Source: Paenibacillus albiflavus | Lineage (GTDB): Bacteria; Bacillota; Bacilli; Paenibacillales; NBRC-103111 | Assembly (NCBI RefSeq): GCF_004344915.1 | Contig: NZ_SKFG01000004.1 | Location: 186,001 to 250,000 of the forward strand | Length of the DNA: 64,000 nt | Reading direction: 5' to 3' | Part shown: positions 18,056-26,926 of the stretch, in pieces | Layout of the letters: the number at the start of each line of letters is the position of its first letter | Numbering within the stretch: the first letter of the stretch is position 1 | Program-made: the position numbers and the translations under genes | Notes under the pieces: model-generated | Databases searched by the model: none | Told to the model about the DNA's origin: nothing | What the model saw: only the letters and a program-made list of their open reading frames with translations

Positions 18056-18968
18056 CCTGATACAAGAAAAATTGCAAGATGCAGAGACAAGCAACGAAGA
18101 AGCCCATCGGTGCTAAGGTAATCCAAGGATAAATCCGCAGCTTAGGCAACCCGAATGTAATAAGCGAGAACCACTCACCTGTTGTAGTAAGAGGAATTAC
18201 GATTCCATCATCCCACTTTAATAATTCACCACCACCGATGAAAATATTAACGATTGCCAATTGTCCCATTAGAAATAGCACTTGAATGAACTCCGTCACG
18301 AAAGTATAGAACATTTCGGTTCGTAGATTCGGGAGCAGATGCTTGCGTATCCTAAAACCAACAGATGCTCCAAGCAGTGAAGAAGATTCCATGTAAAGCT
18401 TCTCACTATAGAAGCGTGCACGTTCGCTAAATTGATAGGCAAGAGGAAAGCTGCCGATGAACGTAACCATGATCACAAAAATAAGAAGAAAAATGATTTG
18501 ATTCGGGTGATTAGCAGCTAAACCAATATCAATCCGCAGCGCAGAATAAATAATCACAAGCGGCGGAACGATGAACAGTAGCGGTGGCAATGATGTGCTA
18601 ATCCAATTTAATGAAGCCAGAAGTGATCTGCCTTTTCCAGTTACACCCGAGTATAAGCCCGCAGGAATGGCAATGATAAAGCGCAGCAACGTAATGACGA
18701 GAGCAACGCCCAATGTATATTTCATACCATTAAGAATCAGACTGAGCATATCGAAACCGCGAACTTCTGTTCCTAGCCAGTAAAGACGATTAGGACCGAA
18801 AGGAGGGGATATTTTGGTATGAAGATTCGGATTTGGGTGATCGATATAGAAGAGCTGGTCTTCAGGCGATATACCATGCGGCATTAACCATTTACCTGAA
18901 ATGGCAACTACAATCATGAGAATCATCAGCAGCCATGCAAGCAAGTAGGGGATACGGTATTTACTCAT
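18024..18968 (-). CDS. Oligopeptide-type ABC permease (DppC/OppC-like), orphan
   Basis: Inner-membrane permease with one N-terminal helix, an extracellular segment (FGPNRLYWLGTEVRGFDMLS, the OppC-type linker), then five helices. The usual ATPase-coupling segment is recognisable around SSLLGASVGFRIRKHLLPNL. Its start overlaps the end of the companion permease by 8 bases. No binding protein or ATPase gene accompanies the pair, so the complex must borrow them or the pair is a relic. Confidence 0.75.
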   Translation of the reverse strand: MSKYRIPYLLAWLLMILMIVVAISGKWLMPHGISPEDQLFYIDHPNPNLHTKISPPFGPNRLYWLGTEVRGFDMLSLILNGMKYTLGVALVITLLRFIIAIPAGLYSGVTGKGRSLLASLNWISTSLPPLLFIVPPLVIIYSALRIDIGLAANHPNQIIFLLIFVIMVTFIGSFPLAYQFSERARFYSEKLYMESSSLLGASVGFRIRKHLLPNLRTEMFYTFVTEFIQVLFLMGQLAIVNIFIGGGELLKWDDGIVIPLTTTGEWFSLITFGLPKLRIYPWITLAPMGFFVACLCILQFFLYQVKKGPLRNSR

Positions 18969-20043
18969 GTTTAACAGCCTCCCCTGTATGAATGACTAAT
19001 TTAGTACGCAACCATGCAAAAATGAGATGCATCAAAATCGTGAATACGGCTAGTATCAAGCAAATGGTTGACATCGTATCGATGGAAGCAAAGTACTTGC
19101 TTAGCGCATATCCGCCTACACCCAGAATTAAGCAAATCATCTCCACAATAATCATGGATGTCACAGCTGCAGTTGTTGCTCTTGGCAGAACTGCGAATAA
19201 GTCCTCCATAACGTTGCGAAGAATGTGTCTGAATAGAACTTGTTTACGCGTGAGCCCTTTGGAATAGGCTGTGGTAATGTACGGATCTTGTTCTTCTCGC
19301 ATGATCGCAGAACGAATTGCACCATAGATTAGAACAGAAGGCATGCACATAACTGTTAGAAGTGGTATGACAAAAGGAACTTCTGTGCCGACTTGAGCGA
19401 TTAGCAGGAATCGACCATCCGTAAATCTAGTAATGAATATGACCATTAATTGCAGTAACACGATAATGACAAAGTCAGGCAACAGCATGAGCAGTTTATG
19501 GATGAGATCAATCCCATAGCCTAGCTTTTTATATAGAGATGCTAGAATGGCGAATAAGAAACCAAATACAATACCCAGCAATAGCCCAGGTATTAAATAG
19601 CTAAATGAAATTTGCATCATCTGAGGTATTTTATCCGCTAACGCATATTCCTTGTGGCCTGGTTTGCCGTATACAGTTCCCATATCCCCTTTCATTAGCT
19701 TGTTGATTTGTTCGATTAGACCTATGCCATACTGCTTGAATGAAAAGCTTGGCATACCCGAAAGCGGTTTGATGTCTAGCACACCAGGAATTACCTTAAG
19801 AAATTGAATGGTTTGTGCCATTTCACCAATTGGAACACGAATTTCATTCTTGGCATGGTTCTCGATTTCGATGCTCGGCAGGTGTTGTTGGATCTCTTCC
19901 AGTGTTATGGGTGTAATAACGCTTAATTCAAGTTGCAGTCGTTCAGTTGGTTCAATTATAATTCCTTTATGTAGATTACCTAATAGAAAGATTATTATGA
20001 TTGCACTCAGTGCTGAGAGGATGTAGATCCATTTTTTTGTCAT
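18961..20043 (-). CDS. Oligopeptide-type ABC permease (DppB/OppB-like), orphan
   Basis: Permease of 361 residues with an N-terminal helix, an extended external segment and five C-terminal helices. The coupling segment IMREEQDPYITTAYSKGLTRK is a clear Opp/Dpp EAA-like loop. The start at ATG 20043 has AAGGAGGG about 8 bases upstream; a longer frame has no site. It is divergent from the nitrilase gene (122 bases between), and the substrate is unknown. Confidence 0.77.
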   Translation of the reverse strand: MTKKWIYILSALSAIIIIFLLGNLHKGIIIEPTERLQLELSVITPITLEEIQQHLPSIEIENHAKNEIRVPIGEMAQTIQFLKVIPGVLDIKPLSGMPSFSFKQYGIGLIEQINKLMKGDMGTVYGKPGHKEYALADKIPQMMQISFSYLIPGLLLGIVFGFLFAILASLYKKLGYGIDLIHKLLMLLPDFVIIVLLQLMVIFITRFTDGRFLLIAQVGTEVPFVIPLLTVMCMPSVLIYGAIRSAIMREEQDPYITTAYSKGLTRKQVLFRHILRNVMEDLFAVLPRATTAAVTSMIIVEMICLILGVGGYALSKYFASIDTMSTICLILAVFTILMHLIFAWLRTKLVIHTGEAVKHE

Positions 20044-20165
20044 GTAGGTTCCCTCCTTGCAGATTATAGCGAATAAGGCTATTATATATGTTTTTATAAA
20101 AAATAGAATATTATAGCAAAAAACTGTTTTGGTAATTTTTATTAGGGAAAGGTTGGGGATTAAAC

Positions 20166-21023
20166 ATGAAAATGAGAGTTTCGGCTGTACAATACCATTT
20201 ACATACGATTGCAAGCTTTGATGAATTTGCCGCTCAGGTGGCGCATTATGTCGCTATGGCGGAGGAATACGAGGCAGAATTTGTGCTGTTTCCAGAATTG
20301 TTTACAACACAACTGCTGTCTATAGGAGATGGTATGGGAAAAGCTCTGCCTATAACAGCTTTACCTGGCTTTACAGAGGCTTATATGAATTTATTCAAAG
20401 GCCTGGCAATGAATAAAGGGATGCATATAATCGGTGGTACACATATTATAGAAGAGGAAGGCAAGCTATATAATGCTGCGTTTTTGTTCTATCCAGATGG
20501 ACGTGTCGCGGAGCAGCGCAAAATTCATATCACACCTGCAGAAATTAAGGAATGGAATATGGGGGCTGGCAATGGCCTTGAGGTTTTTGAAACGGATAAA
20601 GGTCGTATTGCCATCCTGACTTGCTATGATATGGAGTTCCCAGAAATCGTTCGGATGGCTAAAGCGAAGGGAGCCGATGTGATTTTTTGTCCTTCTTGTA
20701 CAGACGATCGTCACGGTTTCCATCGCGTGCGTTATTGCTGTCATGCGCGTACGATTGAGAATCAGGTATATGTTGTAGTTACGGGAACTATAGGGGCGCT
20801 ACCAACCGTTGATTCAATGCGCGGAAATTTCGGACAGGCTGCGGTGCTTACGCCTAACGACGTTCCATTCCCTCCGCGTGGGGTTCTAACAGAAGGTGAG
20901 ATCAACAGCGATATGATAATCACTGCTGATCTCGATTTAGCATTGCTAGAAGAAGTACGACTTCGCGGAACCGTTACAACTTGGCGGGATCGTCGTACTG
21001 ATTTATACATAGATTGGAAATAG
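20166..21023 (+). CDS. Carbon-nitrogen hydrolase (nitrilase superfamily)
   Basis: Amidase/nitrilase-fold enzyme of 285 residues with the Glu-Lys-Cys triad visible: Glu in LFPELFTTQLL, Lys in RKIHITP, and Cys in LTCYDMEFPEIVR. A second conserved stretch, CHARTIENQVYVVV, is typical. In many bacteria a related hydrolase is fused to, or adjacent to, a GNAT domain. Here a GNAT protein lies only two genes away (17168-18055), which may reflect that association. The substrate is unknown. Confidence 0.85.
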   Translation: MKMRVSAVQYHLHTIASFDEFAAQVAHYVAMAEEYEAEFVLFPELFTTQLLSIGDGMGKALPITALPGFTEAYMNLFKGLAMNKGMHIIGGTHIIEEEGKLYNAAFLFYPDGRVAEQRKIHITPAEIKEWNMGAGNGLEVFETDKGRIAILTCYDMEFPEIVRMAKAKGADVIFCPSCTDDRHGFHRVRYCCHARTIENQVYVVVTGTIGALPTVDSMRGNFGQAAVLTPNDVPFPPRGVLTEGEINSDMIITADLDLALLEEVRLRGTVTTWRDRRTDLYIDWK

Positions 21024-21034
21024 CAAACATTCGA

Positions 21035-21616
21035 TTATACATCCAGATGCGTGGTACAATTATAGAGCGAGCACTGCCATCCATCATTTGTTTGGTGCAG
21101 AATTGTGAGTGAGGTATTTCCAATCCCTGCCACTTTGACGTTAAGGCTTGGTATCAATTTATTCAGCGTGGTACGAATTAAACCGCCATGTGTGGCGATC
21201 AAGATTTTCTTGCCTTTATGCGTAGCTGCGAGCTCTTCAATCACTTGCTTGCCTCGTGTGCCAAGAGCTTCATCATCTTCGAAGCCAAGATCAAGGTTCT
21301 TCCAATCGTTCCCCCACTTGGCAAACCGCTCAGATGCGGTTGTACCCTCGATTTCACCGCAGAAGCGTTCACGTAGACGAGGTTCGATCAGGACCTCAAG
21401 ATTGATCGCTTGTCCGATCATTTCAGCCGTATGTCTGGCACGAGATAAGTCACTAGCAACAAGTACGTCCCAATGCTCTCCAGTTAAACGACGAGCAATC
21501 GCCTTAGCTTGAGCAATACCTTGTTCATTAAGCGGGATATCGGAATGTCCTTGCCATCTGTTCTCGACATTCCAGTCCGTAATTCCGTGTCTAATGAGTC
21601 CAATTGTTGTCATCAT
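21035..21616 (-). CDS. Histidine phosphatase family protein (phosphoglycerate-mutase-like)
   Basis: Cytoplasmic phosphatase of 193 residues. The catalytic RHG motif is in GLIRHGITDWN, the second arginine in DLSRARHTAEM, the acid in LRERFCGEIEG and the second histidine in ATHGGLIRTTL. The size fits the PhoE/GpmB/CobC-like branch and not true cofactor-dependent phosphoglycerate mutase (about 230-250). AAAGGAG lies 9 bases before ATG 21616. It converges with the nitrilase gene. Confidence 0.86.
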   Translation of the reverse strand: MMTTIGLIRHGITDWNVENRWQGHSDIPLNEQGIAQAKAIARRLTGEHWDVLVASDLSRARHTAEMIGQAINLEVLIEPRLRERFCGEIEGTTASERFAKWGNDWKNLDLGFEDDEALGTRGKQVIEELAATHKGKKILIATHGGLIRTTLNKLIPSLNVKVAGIGNTSLTILHQTNDGWQCSLYNCTTHLDV

Positions 21617-21700
21617 GGGGCTTCACTCCTTTGTTTTATATAGTATAACATAGATGGAATTGCTTATTAGGGCAATCGCAGGTAGGAGGTTATGCAGGTA

Positions 21701-22258
21701 ATGGATGATCAAGATCCCTTGAAGAAAGATCCACAGAAACCCAAAATCAAAATTATCCGTTTTGGCGCTAAAAATAAAACAGTTGTCATTACAAGTATAT
21801 TGCTCATTCTTTTCCTATTATTTTTGCTGATTTTCGGCCTGTTCTTCTTTGTTCAAGTCGGGATTTTTAAGCTGGTAGGTGTGGAATATACGTCATGGAG
21901 TGCAGCCATAGGTTTCCTTGCTATGTTCTTCATGTTTAAGATAGCGATTAAGATTGGCGTGTTTGCGTTCAAAATTTTTAGCTTCGGCTTATTCCGAAAT
22001 TCGATGGCAAATGGTAATCCGTCAGCAAAGCTTATCGGCAGCTTTACCAAAGGCCTGCTTCAGCCAAGTAAGTCGACTCGTTTTCTATTCGCCTTGTTTC
22101 GAATAGTCGTTGATATTTATGTGGTACACATGATCGATGAATGGATGCCAGAGGTGAACCTATCCAATTTATCAGAGGTTCTGCTTGTGTTAGTTGTATT
22201 CTTGCTTGGTCAATTGTTTAGCATCAAGCGTAGAGGCGTTTTCTGGATTCGTAAATGA
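21701..22258 (+). CDS. Membrane protein of unknown function
   Basis: About 185 residues: a charged Lys/Pro-rich N-terminus (DPLKKDPQKPKIKII), then hydrophobic segments near residues 28-50, 62-80 and 150-175. No family recognised. ATG 21701 is 11 bases from AGGAGG; an in-frame ATG at 21692 is only 2 bases away and is unlikely. It is followed closely by two GNAT genes on the same strand, which may be co-transcribed. Confidence 0.68.
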   Translation: MDDQDPLKKDPQKPKIKIIRFGAKNKTVVITSILLILFLLFLLIFGLFFFVQVGIFKLVGVEYTSWSAAIGFLAMFFMFKIAIKIGVFAFKIFSFGLFRNSMANGNPSAKLIGSFTKGLLQPSKSTRFLFALFRIVVDIYVVHMIDEWMPEVNLSNLSEVLLVLVVFLLGQLFSIKRRGVFWIRK

Positions 22259-22276
22259 TATGGAGGCATGTTACCA

Positions 22277-22966
22277 ATGAACTTGCGGTCGCCAGGCTAT
22301 AACAAAACTTTATATGTATATGATGATCGCCTGCCGAAACGGGCGGTCATTCGCAACTATAAGGAATCCGATTTTCAGGAATTAATTGAAGTGCAAAAGG
22401 AGAGTTTTCCTCCTCCGTATCCTGCAGAATTACTGTGGAATGAACAGCAGCTTGCGAATCATGTTCAGCTATTTCCGTTAGGCGCATTATGTATCGAGGT
22501 TGAAGGGGTTGTAGCTGGATCGATGACGAGCCTGCTTGTGAATTTTGACCCGAAGAAGCCGCAGCATACTTGGGCTGAAATAGCAGATGACGGCTATATT
22601 CGTACACATGATCCGAATGGTAATACGCTTTATGTTGTCGATCTTTGCGTTCGGCCGGCTTATCGCAAATTGGGACTTGGTCAGATGCTGATGCAAGCGA
22701 TGTATGAGGTGGTCGTTCAGCTTGGCTTGCAGCGATTGCTTGGAGCAGGCAGAATGCCGAAGTATCATCAATATGCTAATGAGATAAGTGCGAATGTCTA
22801 TGCGGAGCAAGTACTTGCAGGGAAAATTCATGACCCCGTCATCAGTTTCTTGCTGCGCTGCGGCAGAACACCGCTTGAAGTCATACCGAACTATCTAGAT
22901 GACGAAGAATCCTTAGGACATGCCCTGCTTATGGAATGGCGCAATCCGTTTAAATCTAGTTCATAA
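22277..22966 (+). CDS. GNAT-family N-acetyltransferase
   Basis: Acetyl-CoA-dependent acetyltransferase of about 229 residues. The cofactor motif is VVDLCVRPAYRKLGLGQMLM (R-x-x-G-x-G). The phrase GAGRMPKYHQYA after it is typical of the GNAT branch that is often found near, or fused to, carbon-nitrogen hydrolases, a member of which lies 1.3 kb upstream. The start is ATG 22277 (GGAGG 10 bases upstream), not the ATG at 22268. Confidence 0.83.
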   Translation: MNLRSPGYNKTLYVYDDRLPKRAVIRNYKESDFQELIEVQKESFPPPYPAELLWNEQQLANHVQLFPLGALCIEVEGVVAGSMTSLLVNFDPKKPQHTWAEIADDGYIRTHDPNGNTLYVVDLCVRPAYRKLGLGQMLMQAMYEVVVQLGLQRLLGAGRMPKYHQYANEISANVYAEQVLAGKIHDPVISFLLRCGRTPLEVIPNYLDDEESLGHALLMEWRNPFKSSS

Positions 22967-22991
22967 TCTATTTTTGATAAAGGAGCAATTG

Positions 22992-23666
22992 ATGATGGAA
23001 TACATACGCATTACGAGTATAGAAGATCCTTTGTTTGGCCAAATGCATCAGCTCATGGGACGCATTTTCCCGCAGGAAGAAGTGCTGGAGTTTTCACTAT
23101 GGAAAGAACCGCTTGAGGATCCAGGCATCCGCGTATTTGTTGCGGTGAACAAGGGTGAGGTCGTCGGCGCAACCGAGTATCGCTACTATGCGGATAAGGG
23201 CATAGCGATGACCGATTTTACAATCATCGGTCAAGAAGGTCTTGGCATCGGGCGCTTCCTCTTCAAGCAACGTGCGGCAGATTTAGCGCAGCTCGCTGCC
23301 GCTGGCAACACACAGATGCTCGGTATGTTTGCCGAGATCTATGACCCATACCGTGCAGAGCAGCATGGATTTGGCGGCATTCCGCCAATGAATCCATTCG
23401 TCCGCCGCGAAGTGCTGTCGCATCTAGGCTATATGCGTCTCGACTTCCCATACGTACATCCGTCTTGGCAGAATGACGGTGAAGCGGTATCCGAGCTGGA
23501 TCTATGCTTTATGCCGACTGATGACAGTCTAGCCTCGATCCCAGCTGCGCTAGTTGCAGATTTCCTTGCAGGCTATTATGCTGTGCTGCCGAATAAGCCA
23601 CAAGCATGGCACCAAATGGTAGATAGATTGCGAGAGCAGGATCAAGTACAGCTACTCCCGTTATAG
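22992..23666 (+). CDS. GNAT-like acetyltransferase
   Basis: A protein of about 224 residues following the previous GNAT gene by 25 bases. The cofactor-binding region reads IIGQEGLGIGRFLFKQRAADLAQ, a GNAT motif A variant, with YRAEQHGFGGIPPM later. AAAGGAG is 6 bases upstream of ATG 22992. The substrate is unknown. A hairpin follows the gene. Confidence 0.77.
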   Translation: MMEYIRITSIEDPLFGQMHQLMGRIFPQEEVLEFSLWKEPLEDPGIRVFVAVNKGEVVGATEYRYYADKGIAMTDFTIIGQEGLGIGRFLFKQRAADLAQLAAAGNTQMLGMFAEIYDPYRAEQHGFGGIPPMNPFVRREVLSHLGYMRLDFPYVHPSWQNDGEAVSELDLCFMPTDDSLASIPAALVADFLAGYYAVLPNKPQAWHQMVDRLREQDQVQLLPL

Positions 23667-23682
23667 GCGGTACGTACAGACT

Positions 23683-23731
23683 CATAGTCGATGAAGATAA
23701 GCAATTCATTCATAGACTATGGGTTTCTTCT
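23683..23731 (+). terminator. Probable terminator after the GNAT pair
   Basis: 13-bp arms (23683-23695 with 23709-23721; one mismatch) and a 13-base loop, followed by GGTTTCTTCTT. The long loop and interrupted T-run make it moderate. Confidence 0.55.
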
Positions 23732-23888
23732 TGTGCTCATTTTCTATAATGCAGTGCCAAAATTTAAGATTTTCTTTAATTTTTCTTATCAGTAAATTCA
23801 TATCTAACGATTATGATAAGGATATAAAACGGCAGCAGCGAGCAAGGAACGGTTTTATCGTTCCTATTAATGAAAGGATGGAATACCG

Positions 23889-24032
23889 ATGAGTTTGATC
23901 AAAGGCTTACTTATTACATTTATCGTGATCATTGTTGTTATTATCAGCAATCCGTTTCACGTAAGAGATTTTGTAGTTGAGAAGCTACAAGCTAGTGATA
24001 ATAACGCGGCAACAGTGAATGCAGATAAATAA
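23889..24032 (+). CDS. Small single-span membrane protein (47 residues)
   Basis: Begins MSLIKGLLITFIVIIVVII, a single hydrophobic helix, followed by a hydrophilic tail ending NNAATVNADK. AAAGGATGG lies upstream, and a clean terminator follows at 24054. A 7-bp hairpin (23845-23851 with 23859-23865) stands in its leader. Having its own leader, ribosome site and terminator argues that it is a real gene. No family was recognised. Confidence 0.65.
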   Translation: MSLIKGLLITFIVIIVVIISNPFHVRDFVVEKLQASDNNAATVNADK

Positions 24033-24053
24033 GTAATGCCTTCCTACATAATG

Positions 24054-24096
24054 ATAACCCTCTAGATCCACCGTAGTGGTCTAAGAGGGTTATTTA
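24054..24096 (+). terminator. Terminator after the 47-residue membrane protein gene
   Basis: Arms 24054-24071 and 24076-24093 pair over about 17 bases with two single-base bulges, with a CGTA loop, followed by TTATTTAG. Confidence 0.68.
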
Positions 24097-24122
24097 GTAT
24101 TCGAGAATTTATGTAACCACGT

Positions 24123-24281
24123 CTATTCCTCTTCTTGCTGCGACTTCTCTCCGGTATGCTTGATCAAGTTTCTCTCATCTGCAAGCTCGAGCGTATCATT
24201 GACAAACTCCATATTCTGATTGTCTGCATGCATATTCTTTGTGCCGCGATAATTATCCGCATGTGATTTATTTTCAACCAT
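24123..24281 (-). CDS. Small hydrophilic protein (52 residues)
   Basis: Begins MVENKSHADNYRGTKNMHAD and ends EKSQQEEE: highly charged, Asn/Glu-rich, without hydrophobic segments. AAAAGGAGGTGG stands about 8 bases before the ATG, a very strong ribosome site. Small charged proteins of this kind in spore-formers are often sporulation-associated, but I recognise no family, so that is only a guess. Confidence 0.62.
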   Translation of the reverse strand: MVENKSHADNYRGTKNMHADNQNMEFVNDTLELADERNLIKHTGEKSQQEEE

Positions 24282-24404
24282 ATGATGTCCACCTCCTTTT
24301 TGCCTAAAGGCTCAGTCTCACCTTTATAAAATACGACAAGAGTTGGAAACCTATACAAACGAGTTATTTACAGGCTCAAAACAATAATCAGTGGTTGACA
24401 AATA

Positions 24405-24556
24405 GCGAAAGGAGCGGAGAGGACGGAATCGTTCCGGAGAAGCGTTAGTGGTCGCCTTTGTCAGCGAATTTCTACCCTCTTATGGCTAATCTGATCAAGA
24501 AATTTGGTGACAACAGCGATCGTAGGAATGATCCGTCCTCGCAGCGGTCACTACGC
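24405..24556. repeat. 152-bp imperfect palindromic element in an intergenic region
   Basis: The whole stretch folds back on itself: GAGGACGGA (24419-24427) pairs with 24532-24540. The next bases, ATCGTTCC, pair with GGAATGAT across one bulge and a G-T pair, the outer ends GCG and CGC match, and the centre holds AATTTCT against AGAAATT. It contains no open frame with a ribosome site and lies between two oppositely oriented genes. It could be a miniature inverted-repeat element, an intergenic repeat or a structured RNA. It accounts for most of the 335 gene-free bases 24282-24616. Confidence 0.6.
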
Positions 24557-24616
24557 AGGTGTTAAATACTTATTTTATTGTTGAGCTTAGGAATCGATTG
24601 TGGAGGTAATTTGACA

Positions 24617-25600
24617 ATGCATTTGCCAAGAAGGCTAATGACTTTCATCCTTATGCTAATACTTATAGCGGAATCAGGATCAGGTACAGGAGCAGTGGAT
24701 ACAGCAGTTGTTGCAGAGCAGGAGAAGCCTATTCTCATTTTTCAAGTGATAAGCGATGTGCATTTAGTAACGGAGTCGGCAGTCAAGAAGCTGCGTAATA
24801 GCCTTCATGATTTACAAGTAGCTGCACCGAAGTCAGAAGCGCTGATCATAAACGGTGATTTAGGAAATGGACGCGAGGTGGATTATGCCGCACTGCGCCA
24901 CATCATGCACAATGAAGATCATCCGAAGTTAGTGTATTATACGATTGGCAATCATGAGTTCTATAAAGCGTGGTACAGTCATGGTGATAGGTGGAGCATG
25001 GACTCCTTTCCGAATGGAGAGACAGATACGGCTTCTATCGGAAGATTCCTGCAGTTGATTGGGGAGAAGAAGGTCTATTATGATCGGTGGATCAAAGGAT
25101 ACCATTTCATTATGCTAGGATCAGAGCATTATCGGCAGATAGAATCGAATATAGGGGAAGATGCCTATCTGTCCGAAGAGCAGCTAGCATGGCTTGACTC
25201 GAAGCTTGCGGAAGACAAGCCTAATTCAAGGCCCGTTTTCCTATTCTTGCATCAGCCGCTTCCGCAAACTGTTTCTGGCACTTATGCAGCAAATTATCGA
25301 GGTGTGGTGCAGCATAAGCAATTAAAGGACATTTTGACCAAGCATCCGAATGTAATGCTATTTACAGGGCACACGCATAGGGAGCTTAAACTGCCAGATA
25401 GGATAGTCCATCGTCCGTTTGCCACGATTAACTCTTCATCTGTATTTGAGCCTTGGACATCTAATGACAAGCCTATTCCTGCCAGTCAGGGCAGCAGTGA
25501 AGGTCTAGTGGTTGAAGTATATAAGGATCATGTGCAAATTCGTGGTCGAGACTTTCGTAATCGTAAGTGGATTGTATCTGCAAATAGTATGATTAAATAG
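24617..25600 (+). CDS. Secreted or membrane-anchored metallophosphoesterase
   Basis: Calcineurin-type phosphoesterase of about 327 residues with an N-terminal hydrophobic export segment (LMTFILMLILIAES). The metal ligands are all visible: SDVHL, NGDLGNG, GNHEF, FLHQPL and TGHTHREL. This implies a two-metal hydrolase acting on phosphate esters outside the cytoplasm; the substrate is not predictable. The ATG at 24617 (GGAGG 10 bases upstream) is used instead of an upstream TTG. A strong terminator follows. Confidence 0.86.
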   Translation: MHLPRRLMTFILMLILIAESGSGTGAVDTAVVAEQEKPILIFQVISDVHLVTESAVKKLRNSLHDLQVAAPKSEALIINGDLGNGREVDYAALRHIMHNEDHPKLVYYTIGNHEFYKAWYSHGDRWSMDSFPNGETDTASIGRFLQLIGEKKVYYDRWIKGYHFIMLGSEHYRQIESNIGEDAYLSEEQLAWLDSKLAEDKPNSRPVFLFLHQPLPQTVSGTYAANYRGVVQHKQLKDILTKHPNVMLFTGHTHRELKLPDRIVHRPFATINSSSVFEPWTSNDKPIPASQGSSEGLVVEVYKDHVQIRGRDFRNRKWIVSANSMIK

Positions 25601-25632
25601 TAAATAAACAACTATTTATGGTAAAAAGAGAG

Positions 25633-25671
25633 AACCCCTCTGTCAGCTGCAGCTGGCAAGAGGGGTTATTT
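25633..25671 (+). terminator. Terminator after the metallophosphoesterase gene
   Basis: 15-bp stem with one bulge (AACCCCTCT at 25633-25641 with 25659-25667, inner GTCAGC/GCTGGC) and a TGCA loop, then TTATTTAT. Confidence 0.75.
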
Positions 25672-25722
25672 ATGTATTATTGAATTTATAACTTTCGTGA
25701 CATAAATTCTAAGTAATACCTT

Positions 25723-25763
25723 AAGAAACTTACCCACCGTTAAGGACGGTGAAACCGTTTCTT
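25723..25763 (-). terminator. Terminator of the minus-strand glycerophosphodiester operon
   Basis: Two stems separated by a symmetrical internal loop: AAGAAAC (25723-25729) with 25757-25763, and CACCGT (25735-25740) with ACGGTG (25746-25751). It lies just beyond the stop of the lipoprotein gene. On the minus strand it ends in GTTTCTT, a modest T-run. Confidence 0.5.
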
Positions 25764-25769
25764 CTTGTA

Positions 25770-26909
25770 TTATTTAAGCTCTAATGTATAAATTCGATCT
25801 AATGGATAACTTCCTGAGACTCTGAATTTATTTGCACCAGATTCAAACAAAATGTATAACGTCTTATCATGTTCCACAATACCTTCAAACATTGGAGGGC
25901 CAGAGATTGTTTCTTCCAGGTTCTTGCTATCCAAGTACCATAACGGCACCTTGTTTCCGCCAAAATCAACAACTTTATGCGGCTCCTCACTCAGAATGTT
26001 CTTGTGGAAGATGAGAGAGCTTTCTGTATTACGGCCAAAGGATTCACTTAGAATCAATTGATTAGGTCGTACGGTCATCCCTTGAATGCGCTGAGGAAGA
26101 GCAAGCGCATAATCGGGAACCGTGACATCACCTTCTATTTTCTTATTCGTAGGAAGGTCCGTCTCTTCATCTAACTTGAAGCCTTCGGCCCATGCAAGGT
26201 GCTCCGTATTGTCTCGAGGATTCGTAATATGGTGCTCAGGACTTGTTGGATAATCGGCAGTTCCATTAGCAAATTCGCCAGCCCATATCACGCCATCATA
26301 GTATGTATTGAAGGAAGCTCTGACATCCGTTTTGAAGTGACCTTCAATATTTAGCTTGCCGATTTTCTCTGCCTGAATCAGATCTTCTTTCTTGATATAG
26401 TACATATTGCTATTGGAGGCGATCCATACGAATTTCTTACTAACGGTTAAACCGCCGGCATGTTCTCTGTAAGGCTCTTTATCTTCTTTAAATAGCTGAA
26501 GTGACTTCAGATGTTCACCCGTTTTGGCATCAACTACGGTGAGAAGACTCGGATGATCATCTTCACGATAGTAGGATACTAGAAGCCAATCTTGTTCAGG
26601 CATATAGGCTAGACCTTGCGGGATATAGTCTTGGAATAGACCAGGAATAATCGGCCCAGGCTTTGCTTTCTCAATGAAAGGCATAAATTCAGGCTTATTG
26701 ATGCGAACCTTAATATTCGTATCGTCTTGTGAAACTTTAAGTGGATCATTGCTGATTTCAGGTTCAGCAGACGGTGCGGGTGTGACTGCAGCAGTCGGAG
26801 CAGGAGTAGGTGCTGTGGAGCTCTCTGCTTGCTTCGATGAATTGGAGCAGCCTGCTAGAACGGTTAATATGATCAGAGAAATGCTGAATACATTCGTAAT
26901 CCGCTTCAT
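25770..26909 (-). CDS. Lipoprotein of unknown function, probable beta-propeller, last gene of the ugp-like operon
   Basis: A 379-residue exported lipoprotein: signal peptide with lipobox LTVLAGC, then a Pro/Ala/Thr linker. The mature part has recurring blade-like phrases (QGLAYMPEQDWLLVSYY, HAGGLTVSKKFVWIASNSN, QRIQGMTVRPNQLILS, FEGIVEHDKTLYILFESG), suggesting a propeller fold. I know no function for it. It lies 17 bases downstream of the glycerophosphodiesterase gene and is followed by the operon terminator, so it is probably an extracytoplasmic accessory of glycerophosphodiester use. Confidence 0.75.
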   Translation of the reverse strand: MKRITNVFSISLIILTVLAGCSNSSKQAESSTAPTPAPTAAVTPAPSAEPEISNDPLKVSQDDTNIKVRINKPEFMPFIEKAKPGPIIPGLFQDYIPQGLAYMPEQDWLLVSYYREDDHPSLLTVVDAKTGEHLKSLQLFKEDKEPYREHAGGLTVSKKFVWIASNSNMYYIKKEDLIQAEKIGKLNIEGHFKTDVRASFNTYYDGVIWAGEFANGTADYPTSPEHHITNPRDNTEHLAWAEGFKLDEETDLPTNKKIEGDVTVPDYALALPQRIQGMTVRPNQLILSESFGRNTESSLIFHKNILSEEPHKVVDFGGNKVPLWYLDSKNLEETISGPPMFEGIVEHDKTLYILFESGANKFRVSGSYPLDRIYTLELK

Positions 26910-26926
26910 AATACCCTCCGTATCTA

